Assembly: GCF_036345995.1 (NCBI RefSeq)
Contig: NZ_CP107797.1
Coordinates: forward strand, 248,001 to 312,000
Source of the DNA: Streptomyces sp. NBC_00557
GTDB lineage: Bacteria; Actinomycetota; Actinomycetes; Streptomycetales; Streptomycetaceae
Length of the DNA stretch: 64,000 nucleotides
Direction of reading: 5' to 3'
Made by a program: the position numbers and the translations under genes. This document shows, piece by piece, positions 52,356 to 61,722 of this stretch. Within the stretch, counting starts at the first letter, position 1, and each line of letters starts with the position of its first letter. The notes beneath the pieces were generated by a model. It was not told the origin of the DNA. It did not search any database and was given only the letters and a program-made list of their open reading frames with translations.

Positions 52356-53591
52356 GTGCTCGCGTTGAAAGCCGTCGATTTCCAGGACCTCGACGAACTG
52401 GACCTACTGGATCTGAAGCTGCATGCGACGGCCGATCTGGGACCTCTGTGGAAGAGGCTCCGGCGGGAGGCTCCCGTGTGGTGGCACCGTCCGCGCGGAG
52501 ACGTTCCCGGGTTCTGGGTCGTCACCCGGTATGCCGACGTGCTGAGCGTGCTCAAGGACCACAAGAGCTTCACGGTCGCTCGGGGGAACATGCTGGGGAC
52601 CCTGCTGCACGGGGGCGACACCGCGGCCGGGCGGATGGTCGCCGTGTCGGACGGCCGGTGGCACGCGGGCCTGCGGCGGCTGATGCTCTCGGGCATCGGA
52701 CCCCGGGTGCTCGACCTGGTCAAGGACATCATCGAGACCACGACACGCGACCTGGTCGGCCGGGCACTGGAGCGCGGCGACTGCGACTTCGCGCGCGACG
52801 TCGCGGCGCAGATCCCCCTGACGGCGATCTGCGAACTCCTGGGAGTGCCGCCGCAGGACCGGTCCCGCGTCCTGGAGCTGACGAACCAGGCGATGCTCTC
52901 CGGCGGGGCCGAAGAGCCCGGTGTCGAGATCCGCGTCGCCCGCAGCCGGATCCTGCAGTACTACGCCAACCTGGCGGCCGTACGCGGCGACGTCCCGGGC
53001 AGCGACATGGTCAGCCTCCTGGCCACCAGCGAGGTCGACGGGCGCCGGCTCACCAAGGAGGAGGTGCTGCTCAACTGCTACAACCTCATCGTCGGCGGGG
53101 ACGAGACCGCGCGGCTGGCGATGAGCGGGGGACTGCTCGCGCTGATGGAGAACCCGCAGCAGTGGCGGCGGCTGCGCGCGGACCCCCGCCTGGTCGACCC
53201 GGCGGTCGAGGAGATCCTCCGGTGGACCTCGCCGGCCTCGCACATCGGGCGGACCGCCCTGTCCGACGTGACACTGCACGGCGAGGCGATACGGGCGGGC
53301 GATGTGGTGACCGTATGGAACGTCTCGGCCAACCGCGACGAGCGGGCGTTCCCGGAGCCCGACCACTTCGACATCGGGCGCTCCCCGAACCGGCACCTCA
53401 CGTTCGGCCACGGCCTGCACTTCTGCATCGGAGCGGTCCTCGCCCGGCTGGAACTGCGCACGATGCTCCGCGTCCTGCGCGAGCAGGTCGCCTCGGTGGA
53501 GATCCGGGGCGAGGTACGACGCATCGAATCGAACTTCATCACGGGCGTCAGCAGTCTCCCGGTGACGCTCAACAAGGCCGCGTCTGCCTGA
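52356..53591 (+). CDS. Cytochrome P450 of the NRPS cluster
   Basis: 411 residues from a GTG seven bases after GGAGG. The I-helix is NLIVGGDETARLAMSGG, the K-helix EEILRWTSPASHIGR, and the haem loop is FGHGLHFCIGAVLARLE. Size and style match soluble type I bacterial P450s such as those that hydroxylate carrier-bound amino acids (NovI-like), and a free A-T protein is encoded nearby. A macrolide-type substrate is equally possible by sequence. It ends convergently against the UbiA-type gene with no gap. Confidence 0.9.
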   Translation: MLALKAVDFQDLDELDLLDLKLHATADLGPLWKRLRREAPVWWHRPRGDVPGFWVVTRYADVLSVLKDHKSFTVARGNMLGTLLHGGDTAAGRMVAVSDGRWHAGLRRLMLSGIGPRVLDLVKDIIETTTRDLVGRALERGDCDFARDVAAQIPLTAICELLGVPPQDRSRVLELTNQAMLSGGAEEPGVEIRVARSRILQYYANLAAVRGDVPGSDMVSLLATSEVDGRRLTKEEVLLNCYNLIVGGDETARLAMSGGLLALMENPQQWRRLRADPRLVDPAVEEILRWTSPASHIGRTALSDVTLHGEAIRAGDVVTVWNVSANRDERAFPEPDHFDIGRSPNRHLTFGHGLHFCIGAVLARLELRTMLRVLREQVASVEIRGEVRRIESNFITGVSSLPVTLNKAASA

Positions 53592-54545
53592 TCACGATCC
53601 ATAAGAGCTGATAACCGCGTCGACGGCCAGCGAAGCGAAAAGCAGCGTGAGGTAGACGATGGATCCGTGGAAAAGCCCCATGGTCTGCGGATCGCGGTCT
53701 CGTCGTACGGCCTGGTGAATACTGTGCACCTTGACGAGAAAAGCCCCACCCAGGCCGATCGACACGACGCCGTAAAAGGGCGTGGTGGGGGCGAGTGGCC
53801 ATACGGCGACCGACGAGAACACCATGAGCCAGCTGTGCACGATGCTCTCGGCCAGCACTCGTCGGGTGGAAGCCACCACGGGCAGAACTGGAATGTCGGC
53901 CCTGGCGTAGTCGTCCCGGTATTTGATGGCGAGTGCCCAGAAGTGCGGCGGCTGCCAGAAGAAGACGACCAGGAAGAGGCAGAGCGCGGTCCACGACAGG
54001 GACCCGGTGACGGTCGCCCAGGCGATCAGCACCGGGGCGGATCCGCACAGGCCGCCCCACAGCGTGCTCTGCGCCGTCCGCCGCTTCAGCAGCAGGCTGT
54101 AGACGAGTGCGTAGTAGCCGATCGCGCAGAGGGTGAGGACGGCGGCGAGGAGGTTGGACAGGGCTAGGAACAGGCCGACGGACACCACACCGAGGCAGGT
54201 TCCGAAGATCAGCGCCGCGCGCGGCGCGACCTGGTGCCGGGCCAGTGGACGGTTTCTGGTTCGCTCCATCAACTGGTCGATGTCACGATCGATGAAGCAG
54301 TTGAAGGCACCGGCACTGGCCGCCGCACACGTACCACCGACGACTACGACGAGAAAATCACCGAAGGACGGAAATCCTCGGCTTGCCACGAAGAGAGTGG
54401 GAAGGGCCGAGACCAGCAACAGCTCGACGATGCGCGGTTTGCACAGAGACAGATAGGCACCCGCGATGTCCTTGACGGACGGCCGGTTCGGGGGAACGGC
54501 GAGAGGAACGCTCGTGCTGATGTCGTTGACGTCGGTGACGGTCAT
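53592..54545 (-). CDS. Heme O synthase-like UbiA prenyltransferase (CtaB paralogue)
   Basis: About 317 residues with seven to nine helices. The prenyl-diphosphate site NCFIDRDIDQLMERTRNRPL (N-x3-D-x3-D) and FWQPPHFWALAIKYRDDYAR are typical of protoheme IX farnesyltransferases. The start is ATG 54545; TTG 54572 would add nine residues. A housekeeping ctaB normally sits with transketolase or cytochrome oxidase genes, which are absent here, so this is an extra copy. It could protect against a respiratory inhibitor made by the cluster, or prenylate the product; neither can be told from sequence. Confidence 0.85.
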   Translation of the reverse strand: MTVTDVNDISTSVPLAVPPNRPSVKDIAGAYLSLCKPRIVELLLVSALPTLFVASRGFPSFGDFLVVVVGGTCAAASAGAFNCFIDRDIDQLMERTRNRPLARHQVAPRAALIFGTCLGVVSVGLFLALSNLLAAVLTLCAIGYYALVYSLLLKRRTAQSTLWGGLCGSAPVLIAWATVTGSLSWTALCLFLVVFFWQPPHFWALAIKYRDDYARADIPVLPVVASTRRVLAESIVHSWLMVFSSVAVWPLAPTTPFYGVVSIGLGGAFLVKVHSIHQAVRRDRDPQTMGLFHGSIVYLTLLFASLAVDAVISSYGS

Positions 54546-54689
54546 GCTTTTCTCGCTGTTGAGCGTGCTCAATTACGCGGCCGCCTTTCGGTCTCAGTGG
54601 CTTCTCGGAAGGGCCGTTAAGGCGCCACTGAGCATCCAGCAGGCTTTCTTGAGCGTCAAGGCATGGGATATCCACCTGCTTCTTCTCCC

Positions 54690-55445
54690 GAGGCTCACCG
54701 CTTGGTCGTTCCGCAGCTCGGTGAAGAGCTTCTTCGCCTTCGCCTTGTCCCACTTCACGGCGTCCTCCTTCGACGTGCGGAAGTCGGTGGTGGCCACGGG
54801 GACGTTGAGCTGCCCGCCGCTGCCGCCCGAGACGCTCCTCATCGCCTGGAACAGCGACAGGAGAGTCGGCAGCTCCATGTCCTTGTCCACGACGAGGGTG
54901 TCCAGCGCCGCGCCCAGGGCGGGATACGAACGGAACGGGTCCAGCGCGGTGCCCTGCGTGGCGGCCTTGTGGGCGAGGGCGGAGAGGAACTTCCGCTGGT
55001 TCGCGGAGCGCCCCAGGTCGCCGTTCGCCTCCTGGTGCCTCTGGCGGACGAACGCCAGCGCCTGGGTGCCCGTCAGGTTGTGACAACCCTTCGTCAGGTC
55101 CAGTCCCGACTTCGGTCCTTGATGTGCCGGTCCACGCACATCTTCACGCCGCCTACCGCGTCCACGACACCGACGAACCCACCGAAGCCGATCTCCGCGT
55201 AGTGGTCGATGCGCAGGCCCGTGTTCTGCTCGATGGTCCGGACGAGCTGGGCCCACCCAGGGAGTAGGCCGCGTTCAGCTTGTTCTTCGACGCCCGGTGA
55301 TGCTTGCCGGTGTCCGGATCGAGGTACGACGGGAGGGTCACCCAGGAGTCGCGGGTCGGTACGGCCGCCGCCGGCCGAGCCGGTGTGCAGCTCCTTCCCC
55401 GACTGCTCGAACAGGCCGTCACGGCTGTCGGATGCGGCGGACGGT
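54690..55445 (-). pseudogene. LytR-CpsA-Psr (LCP) family gene, multiply frameshifted
   Basis: LCP proteins attach wall polymers to peptidoglycan. In order, but in three or four frames, one sees SDSRDGLFEQSGKELHTGSA, then SWVTLPSYLDPDTGKHHRAS, then LVRTIEQNTGLRIDHYAEIG and VGGVKMCVDRHIKD, then GCHNLTGTQALAFVRQRHQE with the catalytic Arg residues. Breaks lie near 55360, 55262 and 55115. No signal anchor is left. The decay suggests this is the edge of the biosynthetic cluster. Confidence 0.8.
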
Positions 55446-55538
55446 CCGCGACCTGGCTACCTGAACCTGCCCCGCTACACCGTGGCCCCGCCCTCCGAAG
55501 GCACCGGCCGCAACCTGCAGGTCGCATGAACGGCAAAA

Positions 55539-55571
55539 ATGTGGGGCCCCGCTGAAACAGCGGGGCCCCAC
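55539..55571. terminator. Very strong isolated hairpin
   Basis: Perfect 15-base arms TGTGGGGCCCCGCTG and CAGCGGGGCCCCACA with an AAA loop. No intact gene ends next to it now; it probably belonged to a lost gene. Confidence 0.8.
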
Positions 55572-56070
55572 ATGCCTGAGTAGATGCCACTGACTATACC
55601 CAGCGCTCGCACCGCACGCAGCACCACACTGTCCCTGCAGCATCGAGTGCCCCCGACGTAGCCCACGGCGCGTGCGGGGAGCAGTAGTCAACGAGCTGCA
55701 CGGCGCGTTCGAGCATGCCGCATAGTCTCGGCAAGTGAACGAGAGCGAGGAGCTGCCTGGTTCTCGTGCGCACGCGAGCCGAGGCTTTGTCCGGGCATGT
55801 CGGCGCGGGAGGTGGCGGTCATTCCGCAGCCGTCGACCAGGTCGGCCACCGCCTGCCGCCGCAGTGGCCGCCCGCCCGGGTTCGACGCTGTTGACGCTCG
55901 GGGCACACCGCGCCGAACCGTACCCAGCCACGCTGAGCCATCTGCACCGTGTAGCGGATCTGCGGGCCCGGGCGAAAGGCCGGAGGCGGTGGCACCGGCT
56001 TCCGTGACACACCACCAAGTGCCTTGCAGTGCCATAGATTGGCCCATCATACTGATCATCAGGAGAGTCG
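55572..56070. other. Stretch with no supported gene
   Basis: Frames on both strands here are Arg/Ala/Pro-rich shadows without family motifs or good starts. It must contain the promoter of the monooxygenase gene that begins at 56071. Confidence 0.5.
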
Positions 56071-57381
56071 ATGCACCTCTTTTCCCTGATCGGCGGGGTC
56101 GGACATCACCAGGGCGCGTGGCGCCGTCCGAACAGCCGTGCCGAAGGGGCCACCTCGCTGGACTACTACAGTGACATCGCGGCACTGGCCGAGCGCGGCA
56201 CGATCGACGCCCTGCTCATGGCCGACGGACTGTCCCTGAACAGCACCCACTTGGCGAGCGGCTGCTTCCCGCACATCGAACCGCTGACCATGCTCTCCGC
56301 CCTCGCCGCGCGCACCAGCCGGATTGGGCTGGTGGGGAGCGTGTCGACGACCTTCAGCGAGCCGTACAACGTCGCCCGCCAGTTCGCGACCCTCGACCAC
56401 ATCAGCGCCGGCCGCGCCGCGTGGAACATCGTCACCTCCGGCCATGGCGAGGTGAACTTCGGCGACCAGCCGCTGCCGCAGCACTCGGACCGCTACGAGC
56501 GAGCGGACGAGTACGTTGAGGTTGTGACCGCGCTGTGGAACAGCTGGGAGCCCGACGCAATCGTCCTGGACCGCGCGAACGGGGTGTACGCGGACGCCGC
56601 GAAGGTCCACAAGATCAACCACGTGGGCAAGCACTTCAAGGTCGAGGGACCGCTGAACGTGTCCCGGAGCCCCCAGGGGCGGCCCGTGCTCGTCCAGGCC
56701 GGTTCGTCGGGCACCGGCCGGTCGTTCGCCGCGCGTCACGCCGAGGTGGTCTTCACCGCCCAGCAGACGCTGGCCGGCTGCCAGGACTTCTATAGCGACA
56801 TGAAGGCCAGGGTACGCGCCGCCGGTCGCAACCCCGAGCAGGTGAAGGTCCTTCCGGGAGTCCACCCGCTCCTCGGCAGCACCGAGGCCGAAGCGCTGCG
56901 GATGGAGGACGAGCTTCGCCACCTCATCCGGACGGATATCGGAATGGCGTGGCTGTCCAAGCAGTTGGGCGGCGTCGACCTCTCCGGACTCGACCCGTCG
57001 AGGCCCGTTCCGGAGGAACTCCTGCCGGCCGTCGAGACGGTCCAGGAGCGCAGGAGCAGGTACGAGGTTTTCCGGCAGTTGGCCGTGGAGGAGAAGTACA
57101 GCATCAACCGGCTGATCGAGGCTGAGGTGATGTCCCAGGGGCACCTCGTGATGGTGGGCGCCCCGGAGCAGATTGCCGATCGCTTCGCGAAGTGGGTGGC
57201 GGAAGGTGGTGCGGACGGCTTCATGATGCTTCCGTCCTACCTGCCGGAGGGCATGGAGCTGATCGTGGACGGGGTCATTCCAGAGCTGCGGAAGCGGGGG
57301 CTGTTCCGCAGCGAGTACACCGGTACGACCCTGCGTGACCACCTCGGACTCGAGCCGCTTGCCGGGCCGGACGAGCATTAG
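56071..57381 (+). CDS. FMN-dependent monooxygenase (NtaA/SnaA/DszA type)
   Basis: 436 residues with the bacterial luciferase barrel of the two-component type: GHHQGAWRRPNSRA at the N-terminus, the FMN-binding segment SVSTTFSEPYNVARQFATLD, SAGRAAWNIVTS, and VQAGSSGTGRSFAARHAEVV. Such enzymes use FMNH2 from a separate reductase to oxidise amines, thioethers or ketones (N- or S-oxygenation, C-N or C-S cleavage). The reductase gene lies head-to-head at the 3' side. Likely the core oxidase of the second locus. Confidence 0.88.
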   Translation: MHLFSLIGGVGHHQGAWRRPNSRAEGATSLDYYSDIAALAERGTIDALLMADGLSLNSTHLASGCFPHIEPLTMLSALAARTSRIGLVGSVSTTFSEPYNVARQFATLDHISAGRAAWNIVTSGHGEVNFGDQPLPQHSDRYERADEYVEVVTALWNSWEPDAIVLDRANGVYADAAKVHKINHVGKHFKVEGPLNVSRSPQGRPVLVQAGSSGTGRSFAARHAEVVFTAQQTLAGCQDFYSDMKARVRAAGRNPEQVKVLPGVHPLLGSTEAEALRMEDELRHLIRTDIGMAWLSKQLGGVDLSGLDPSRPVPEELLPAVETVQERRSRYEVFRQLAVEEKYSINRLIEAEVMSQGHLVMVGAPEQIADRFAKWVAEGGADGFMMLPSYLPEGMELIVDGVIPELRKRGLFRSEYTGTTLRDHLGLEPLAGPDEH

Positions 57382-57405
57382 CGCCGGCGGCCATACCGTG
57401 GGTGC

Positions 57406-57440
57406 GTACGGGACGGCGTGCGTCGTACGCCGTCCCGTAC
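57406..57440. terminator. Bidirectional hairpin between convergent genes
   Basis: Perfect 14-base arms GTACGGGACGGCGT and ACGCCGTCCCGTAC with a seven-base loop, centred between the monooxygenase and flavin reductase stops. Confidence 0.85.
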
Positions 57441-57469
57441 ACGGCAGCCCGCCCCACGACCCCCGCCCG

Positions 57470-57982
57470 TCAGCGCCGCGGCGTGTGGAAGTCGCGCTGA
57501 TACCACACGAGCGGCGCGGCGGACGTGCCGGTGTGGATTTCCACCAGTTCGCCGAGGACGAGGTCGTGGTCGCCGGCCGGGACCACACCGGCGCCCCGGC
57601 AGCGGAATGCGGCGGTCGCGCCGGGCAAGTACGGGAGACCGACGCCCGGCCACGGTTCGAAGTCCCCGGTGGTGGCGAAGCGGTCAGTGTCGCGGGCAGC
57701 GAAGGCCCGGGCGATGGCACTGTGTTCCTCTCCGAGGAGGTTGACCACGAACTCGTCGGCGGCGGTCAGCGCCCGATGGCAACTGGACTCACGGCCGATG
57801 CCGACCAAGAGCAGCGGCGGCTCCATGGAGACCGAGGTCACGGCGCTCGCGGTGAAGCCCCAGCGGCGTCCGGCCGCGTCGAGCGTCGTGACCACGGTGA
57901 CTGGGGCAGCCAAGTGCGCCATGGCGTCCCGGAATTCCGCCGGCCCCACGGAGGACGGCGTCGTCCCGGTGGACATGGTCAT
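57470..57982 (-). CDS. Flavin reductase (two-component partner)
   Basis: 170 residues. HLAAPVTVVTTLDAAGRRWG, then GFTASAVTSVSMEPPLLLVG, RESSCHRALTAADEFVVNLL and the C-terminal LVLGELVEIHTG define the FMN split-barrel reductase family. AGAGGAG stands six bases before the ATG. Convergent with, and presumably supplying FMNH2 to, the adjacent monooxygenase. It is clearly different from the reductase at 20905, so each locus has its own. Confidence 0.9.
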   Translation of the reverse strand: MTMSTGTTPSSVGPAEFRDAMAHLAAPVTVVTTLDAAGRRWGFTASAVTSVSMEPPLLLVGIGRESSCHRALTAADEFVVNLLGEEHSAIARAFAARDTDRFATTGDFEPWPGVGLPYLPGATAAFRCRGAGVVPAGDHDLVLGELVEIHTGTSAAPLVWYQRDFHTPRR

Positions 57983-58278
57983 GGGGTGCTCCTCTTTCTT
58001 CGGTCTGTCCGCTGACAGAGCCGGCAGCTCACGAGCCAGGCGTTCTGGCTGCGGACCGAACGCGGCGGGGCCGTGCGTGCGCCGGTGAAGCCGCGCATGC
58101 GGCAGGTTCAGGGCCTAGCCGCCGGGCATGGCTGCATGAACGACCGGCCCGGATCGCCTTGCCGAAGTGAAGTGACATGACGTGAGGCGACGTGACGGGA
58201 GGCCCGCCAAGTAATTGGCGGTCCAGGGCAATACGCGAAGCCGGAGAAAGTGAACTGGCGTGACGGCCGGGTGCCCGG

Positions 58279-59547
58279 TCAGACTGCCCCGTCCCGCATC
58301 TCGCGCAGCACGTCGGCGAGCCGGTGGACGCCCTCGGTGATCACCTTCTCGTCGGCGCTTAGGCTCAGGCGGAAGCATCGAGTCGCGTGCTCGGCGAGGC
58401 CGGGGGTGCGCAGGGGGTCCACGAAGAAGTGCCGCCCCGGTACGACGAAGACTTTTCGCTCCTTGAGCCGGCGGTACAGCGTGGTGTCGTTGAACCACGG
58501 ATGGTCCACCCACAGCCAGCAGAACATGCCGCCGTCCCCTGAGTGCATGCGCCAGTCGACGTCCGTCGGCAGCACTTCGCCGAGCAGTTCCTCGACGAAA
58601 CGCTTCTTCTCGCGGTAGTACGGCGTGATCGCGGTGTCGGTGGTGGCGTCCAGACGCCCGTCGGCCATCACCCGGGCGAGGGCGTGTTGGGCGAGCTGGG
58701 GCGCGTGCAGGACGGAGTTGGACATGAACGAGGCGAGCGGCCCTATGTACTTCGGGTGGCCGATCGCGAAACCGATCCGTTCGCCGGGCAGTCCGGCCTT
58801 CGACGCGGAGAAGCAGTTGACGACGCTGTCGTTCAGCGCCGGCTCGGTGTGCACCTCGGCGATCCGCGGGAAGGGCGCTCCGTAGGCGTTGTCGACGAAC
58901 AGGGGCGCCCCACACTCGGCCGCGAGTGCCGTCAGCTCGTCCAGGTCGGCACGGCTGAGCGCACGCCCGGTGGGGTTGCCCGGGCTGGAGATCAGCATCA
59001 TCCCTATGTCGGTGCGGCGCCGCAGCGCTTGAGTGTCGAGGGCGTAACGGAAACGGTGATCTTCCTCGCGGTGGATCAGCGGGGGGACGGCGGCGATGCC
59101 GTCCTCGTGCATGCACAGCCCTTGGTAGCCGGTGTAGTCGGGCACCAGGGGCAGCATGATCCGTCGGTCGCCGTGGAGTCCCGGGCCGGCGAAGAGGGCG
59201 GCCGCGGCGAAGCAGACCATCTGGCTACCGGGGCCGACGACGATGTTCTCCGGGCCGAGCTCCCAGCCGTACGTCTGGTGGAAGTAGCGGGCGACAGCCT
59301 CGACCAGGGCGTGACTGCCGCGGGACGGACCGTAGCGGCAGCCGGCCTCGTCGAAGTCCTCGGCGGCCGATTCCGTCAGGGCGGCCCGCCACATGTCCCG
59401 CACCGCGGGGATGGGGGCGGGGTTGCCCACACTCAGGTTGAGCCATTCATCGGCTGAGGCCCCGGCGGTGCTCGCGGCGACATCCTCCATGATGCTGCGC
59501 AGACCGGAGAGCCCGGCCATCTTGGTACCGCTCAGCGACAACGGCAT
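58279..59547 (-). CDS. AvtA-like (valine-pyruvate type) aminotransferase
   Basis: 422 residues, fold-type I PLP enzyme. NLSVGNPAPIPAVRDMWRAA is the family opening, VVGPGSQMVCFAAAALFAGP the phosphate-cup region, SSPGNPTGRALSRADL the NPTG turn, FVDNAYGAPFP the PLP Asp/Tyr, and CFSASKAGLPGERIGFAIGH the Schiff-base Lys. AvtA transfers amino groups between branched 2-oxo acids and alanine. Here it probably makes or trims an unusual amino acid for the locus. GAGGAG precedes the ATG. A 296-base gap separates it from the reductase gene. Confidence 0.88.
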   Translation of the reverse strand: MPLSLSGTKMAGLSGLRSIMEDVAASTAGASADEWLNLSVGNPAPIPAVRDMWRAALTESAAEDFDEAGCRYGPSRGSHALVEAVARYFHQTYGWELGPENIVVGPGSQMVCFAAAALFAGPGLHGDRRIMLPLVPDYTGYQGLCMHEDGIAAVPPLIHREEDHRFRYALDTQALRRRTDIGMMLISSPGNPTGRALSRADLDELTALAAECGAPLFVDNAYGAPFPRIAEVHTEPALNDSVVNCFSASKAGLPGERIGFAIGHPKYIGPLASFMSNSVLHAPQLAQHALARVMADGRLDATTDTAITPYYREKKRFVEELLGEVLPTDVDWRMHSGDGGMFCWLWVDHPWFNDTTLYRRLKERKVFVVPGRHFFVDPLRTPGLAEHATRCFRLSLSADEKVITEGVHRLADVLREMRDGAV

Positions 59548-59735
59548 AGCTTTCTCCTCAACACCGAGTGGGGAACGGCCCGTGACTTCGTGTCATGGGA
59601 GCCGGGAGACCTTGCGTGGCGAACGCCGGGCGGACCGTACGTCACCCACGTCCGGCAGAGCCGTGCGTCAGGAAGACCGGGAGCGGTGCCGGTGCTGTAC
59701 CGGCCGGCGGACCGGAGTGCCGGCGGCCGGTACGG

Positions 59736-61037
59736 TCACCGTGGTTCTCCGGCGGCCGCCAGGGTCGACGGGCTGTCGTCGGGCGCGCAGTCGTCGAGAT
59801 CCGGCCAGCCGTAGAGTCCGCCCTCACCGCTCTGCCGGAGCTGCCGGATGCGCGGTACCAGCAGCACGGCCACGACACCGGTTACGACGAACGCGAGCGC
59901 GAGCTCCAGCGTCCGGGTCACGCCGATCGCCTCGGCGAGCGGGCCCGCCGCCGCGTATCCGAGCGGCGCCACCGTGAAGGAGATGAGCCAGTCGTACGAC
60001 GACACGCGGGACAGCAGCTCCTCGGGGATGAGCTTCTGGACCGCCGTCGACCACAGGCTGTTCAGCAGGGCCACCCCGGCCGCGCCTACCAGCGCCGCCC
60101 CCATGATCACGACGGTCGGGGACGGTCCGGTCAGCGCGGCGAGCTGCAGCACGGTCGGCAGCAGCGCCAGGTGCGCGGCGATCAGCGGCCTGCGCGGGCG
60201 GTACCGCATGCTGACGGCCGCACCGATAAGGGCGCCGACAGCCATACACGCGCTCACCAGGCCCCAGTTAGCGGCGCCGCCCGCCTGACGGGCGACGATG
60301 ACCGGTCCGAGTACGGCGAACGCGCTGGAGCCCACGTTCCACACGGCGTGACCGCACAGGGTCACCCAGTACCAGGGGCGGCGGACGACCTCGCTCCACC
60401 CGGCGGCGATCTCCGCGAAGATGTGGGTACGCTCGCTGCGCCGTGCCGGCGTCGCGAGCGGGAGGAGCGCCAGAGTGACGGCGCTGACCAGGAAGGTCGC
60501 CGCGTCCACCAGGTACACCAAGCCCGGCGAGGCAATCGCGACCGCGGCACCGGCCAGACCCGGTCCTATCACCTGTGCCGCGCCGCGTGACAACTCCATC
60601 AGGCTGTTGGCCTGCTGGAGTCTCGCCTTGCTGATGGTCTGCGGCACCAGGCCGGCAATGGCCGGCCTGGCGACGGCTGCGGCAGCGCCGTAACAGAGCG
60701 CCGTGACCAGCAGCAGGGTCACGCTGCCGTGACCGGTCAACAGCAGGACGCCTGCGGCTACCTGCACCGCGCACAGGAACAGGTCACTACCCCCAAGCAG
60801 CAAACGTCGCGGCAGCCGGTCGGCCAGGGCGCCGCCGACCAGCAGCAGCAGTGTGCGGGCGACCATGGTGGCGGCGATGACGAGCCCGATGTCGGCTGCG
60901 CTGCCGCCGGTTGACAGCACCGCGAACGCCAGCGTCACAGGCATCAGCGCGTCGCCGAGTGCCGACGTCGTACGGCCGATCCACAGCAGGCGGAACCTGC
61001 GCTCGGCCAGGGCACCGAACTTATCCGAGACGCTCAT
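59736..61037 (-). CDS. MFS exporter (DHA3/EntS-like)
   Basis: About 433 residues with twelve predicted helices. FGALAERRFRLLWIGRTTSA is the typical opening of this group, GGALADRLPRRLLLGGSDLF carries motif A, and LQQANSLMELSRGAAQVIGP lies in helix 5. Relatives export macrolides or siderophores. I use the ATG at 61037; GTG 61046 is possible. It sits divergent from the ATP-grasp ligase gene and is presumably the efflux gene for the second locus. The C-terminal tail is acidic and cytoplasmic. Confidence 0.88.
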   Translation of the reverse strand: MSVSDKFGALAERRFRLLWIGRTTSALGDALMPVTLAFAVLSTGGSAADIGLVIAATMVARTLLLLVGGALADRLPRRLLLGGSDLFLCAVQVAAGVLLLTGHGSVTLLLVTALCYGAAAAVARPAIAGLVPQTISKARLQQANSLMELSRGAAQVIGPGLAGAAVAIASPGLVYLVDAATFLVSAVTLALLPLATPARRSERTHIFAEIAAGWSEVVRRPWYWVTLCGHAVWNVGSSAFAVLGPVIVARQAGGAANWGLVSACMAVGALIGAAVSMRYRPRRPLIAAHLALLPTVLQLAALTGPSPTVVIMGAALVGAAGVALLNSLWSTAVQKLIPEELLSRVSSYDWLISFTVAPLGYAAAGPLAEAIGVTRTLELALAFVVTGVVAVLLVPRIRQLRQSGEGGLYGWPDLDDCAPDDSPSTLAAAGEPR

Positions 61038-61046
61038 ATCGCACAC

Positions 61047-61722
61047 CGGGGCGCGGGTGAGGCGTTAGCTAGGACTCTCATCGAGGCACCACCGGTTCAC
61101 ACGTCGCGTCAACTGTTCATACCGAGGTGCCAGTTACCCCTCGGATTGCTCTCATCCTGAAGCACGTTCACCTTTGTCCCCGCAACTTCACGAGCCCGGG
61201 AAGTGGTGTACACCGTGCCCAACTCCGGCTTGAGGCAGGGCAACTGTACACATGCGGCGGATAGCTGGGGTGGTGAAGACGGGCCACCGACCGGGCGGCC
61301 GCCAGCGGACCGCCGGCTCCGAACGGGACCGGCCGGACAGGTGCCGCAGCCGCCCGTCAACGGGCTCCGGTTCCTCAACTCAGCTGCCTGCAAGGGGCGA
61401 AGCTGCACGAGGATGCCGTTCCCGGCAAGAGCGGAAGTTCCGCTCCGCTTAATCACTACGTCGTCGGGCGGGGCCACGTCAAGATCTTTGCTGATCCTAC
61501 GAACTGCCGTATGGTTCCCCGTGTGTTCGTCCAAGGGGGCCGTTTCCTGTCAAGACCTTTCGTCCAGATCTGGCGTAGGTCACCGGCCCTGCCGGAGGAG
61601 TGCCGTACCAACCACAGCAGTGCGTCGCCACCAACGGCGGCTGAGGCGGAACCGCGTCAAGCCGGGAGGCGGCCACTTGATAGGCAGAATCGATTCTGTT
61701 CAACCGCATCGGGGGATGTTCC
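61047..61722. promoter_or_regulatory. Long divergent regulatory region
   Basis: About 680 bases between the exporter and ligase genes. No frame on either strand looks protein-like. Near the ligase start there is a perfect palindrome (61685-61698), directly after TTGATA. A long leader or a missing small RNA or peptide gene cannot be excluded. Confidence 0.5.
61685..61698. promoter_or_regulatory. Palindrome before the ATP-grasp gene
   Basis: CAGAATCGATTCTG is a perfect 14-base palindrome, unusually A/T-rich for this DNA, 25 bases upstream of the ligase ATG. It is a plausible repressor site. Confidence 0.45.

Noticed and set aside
61109..61534. 141-codon minus-strand frame in the long divergent region
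   Set aside because: No start signal, no motif, and composition typical of noncoding high-G+C DNA.
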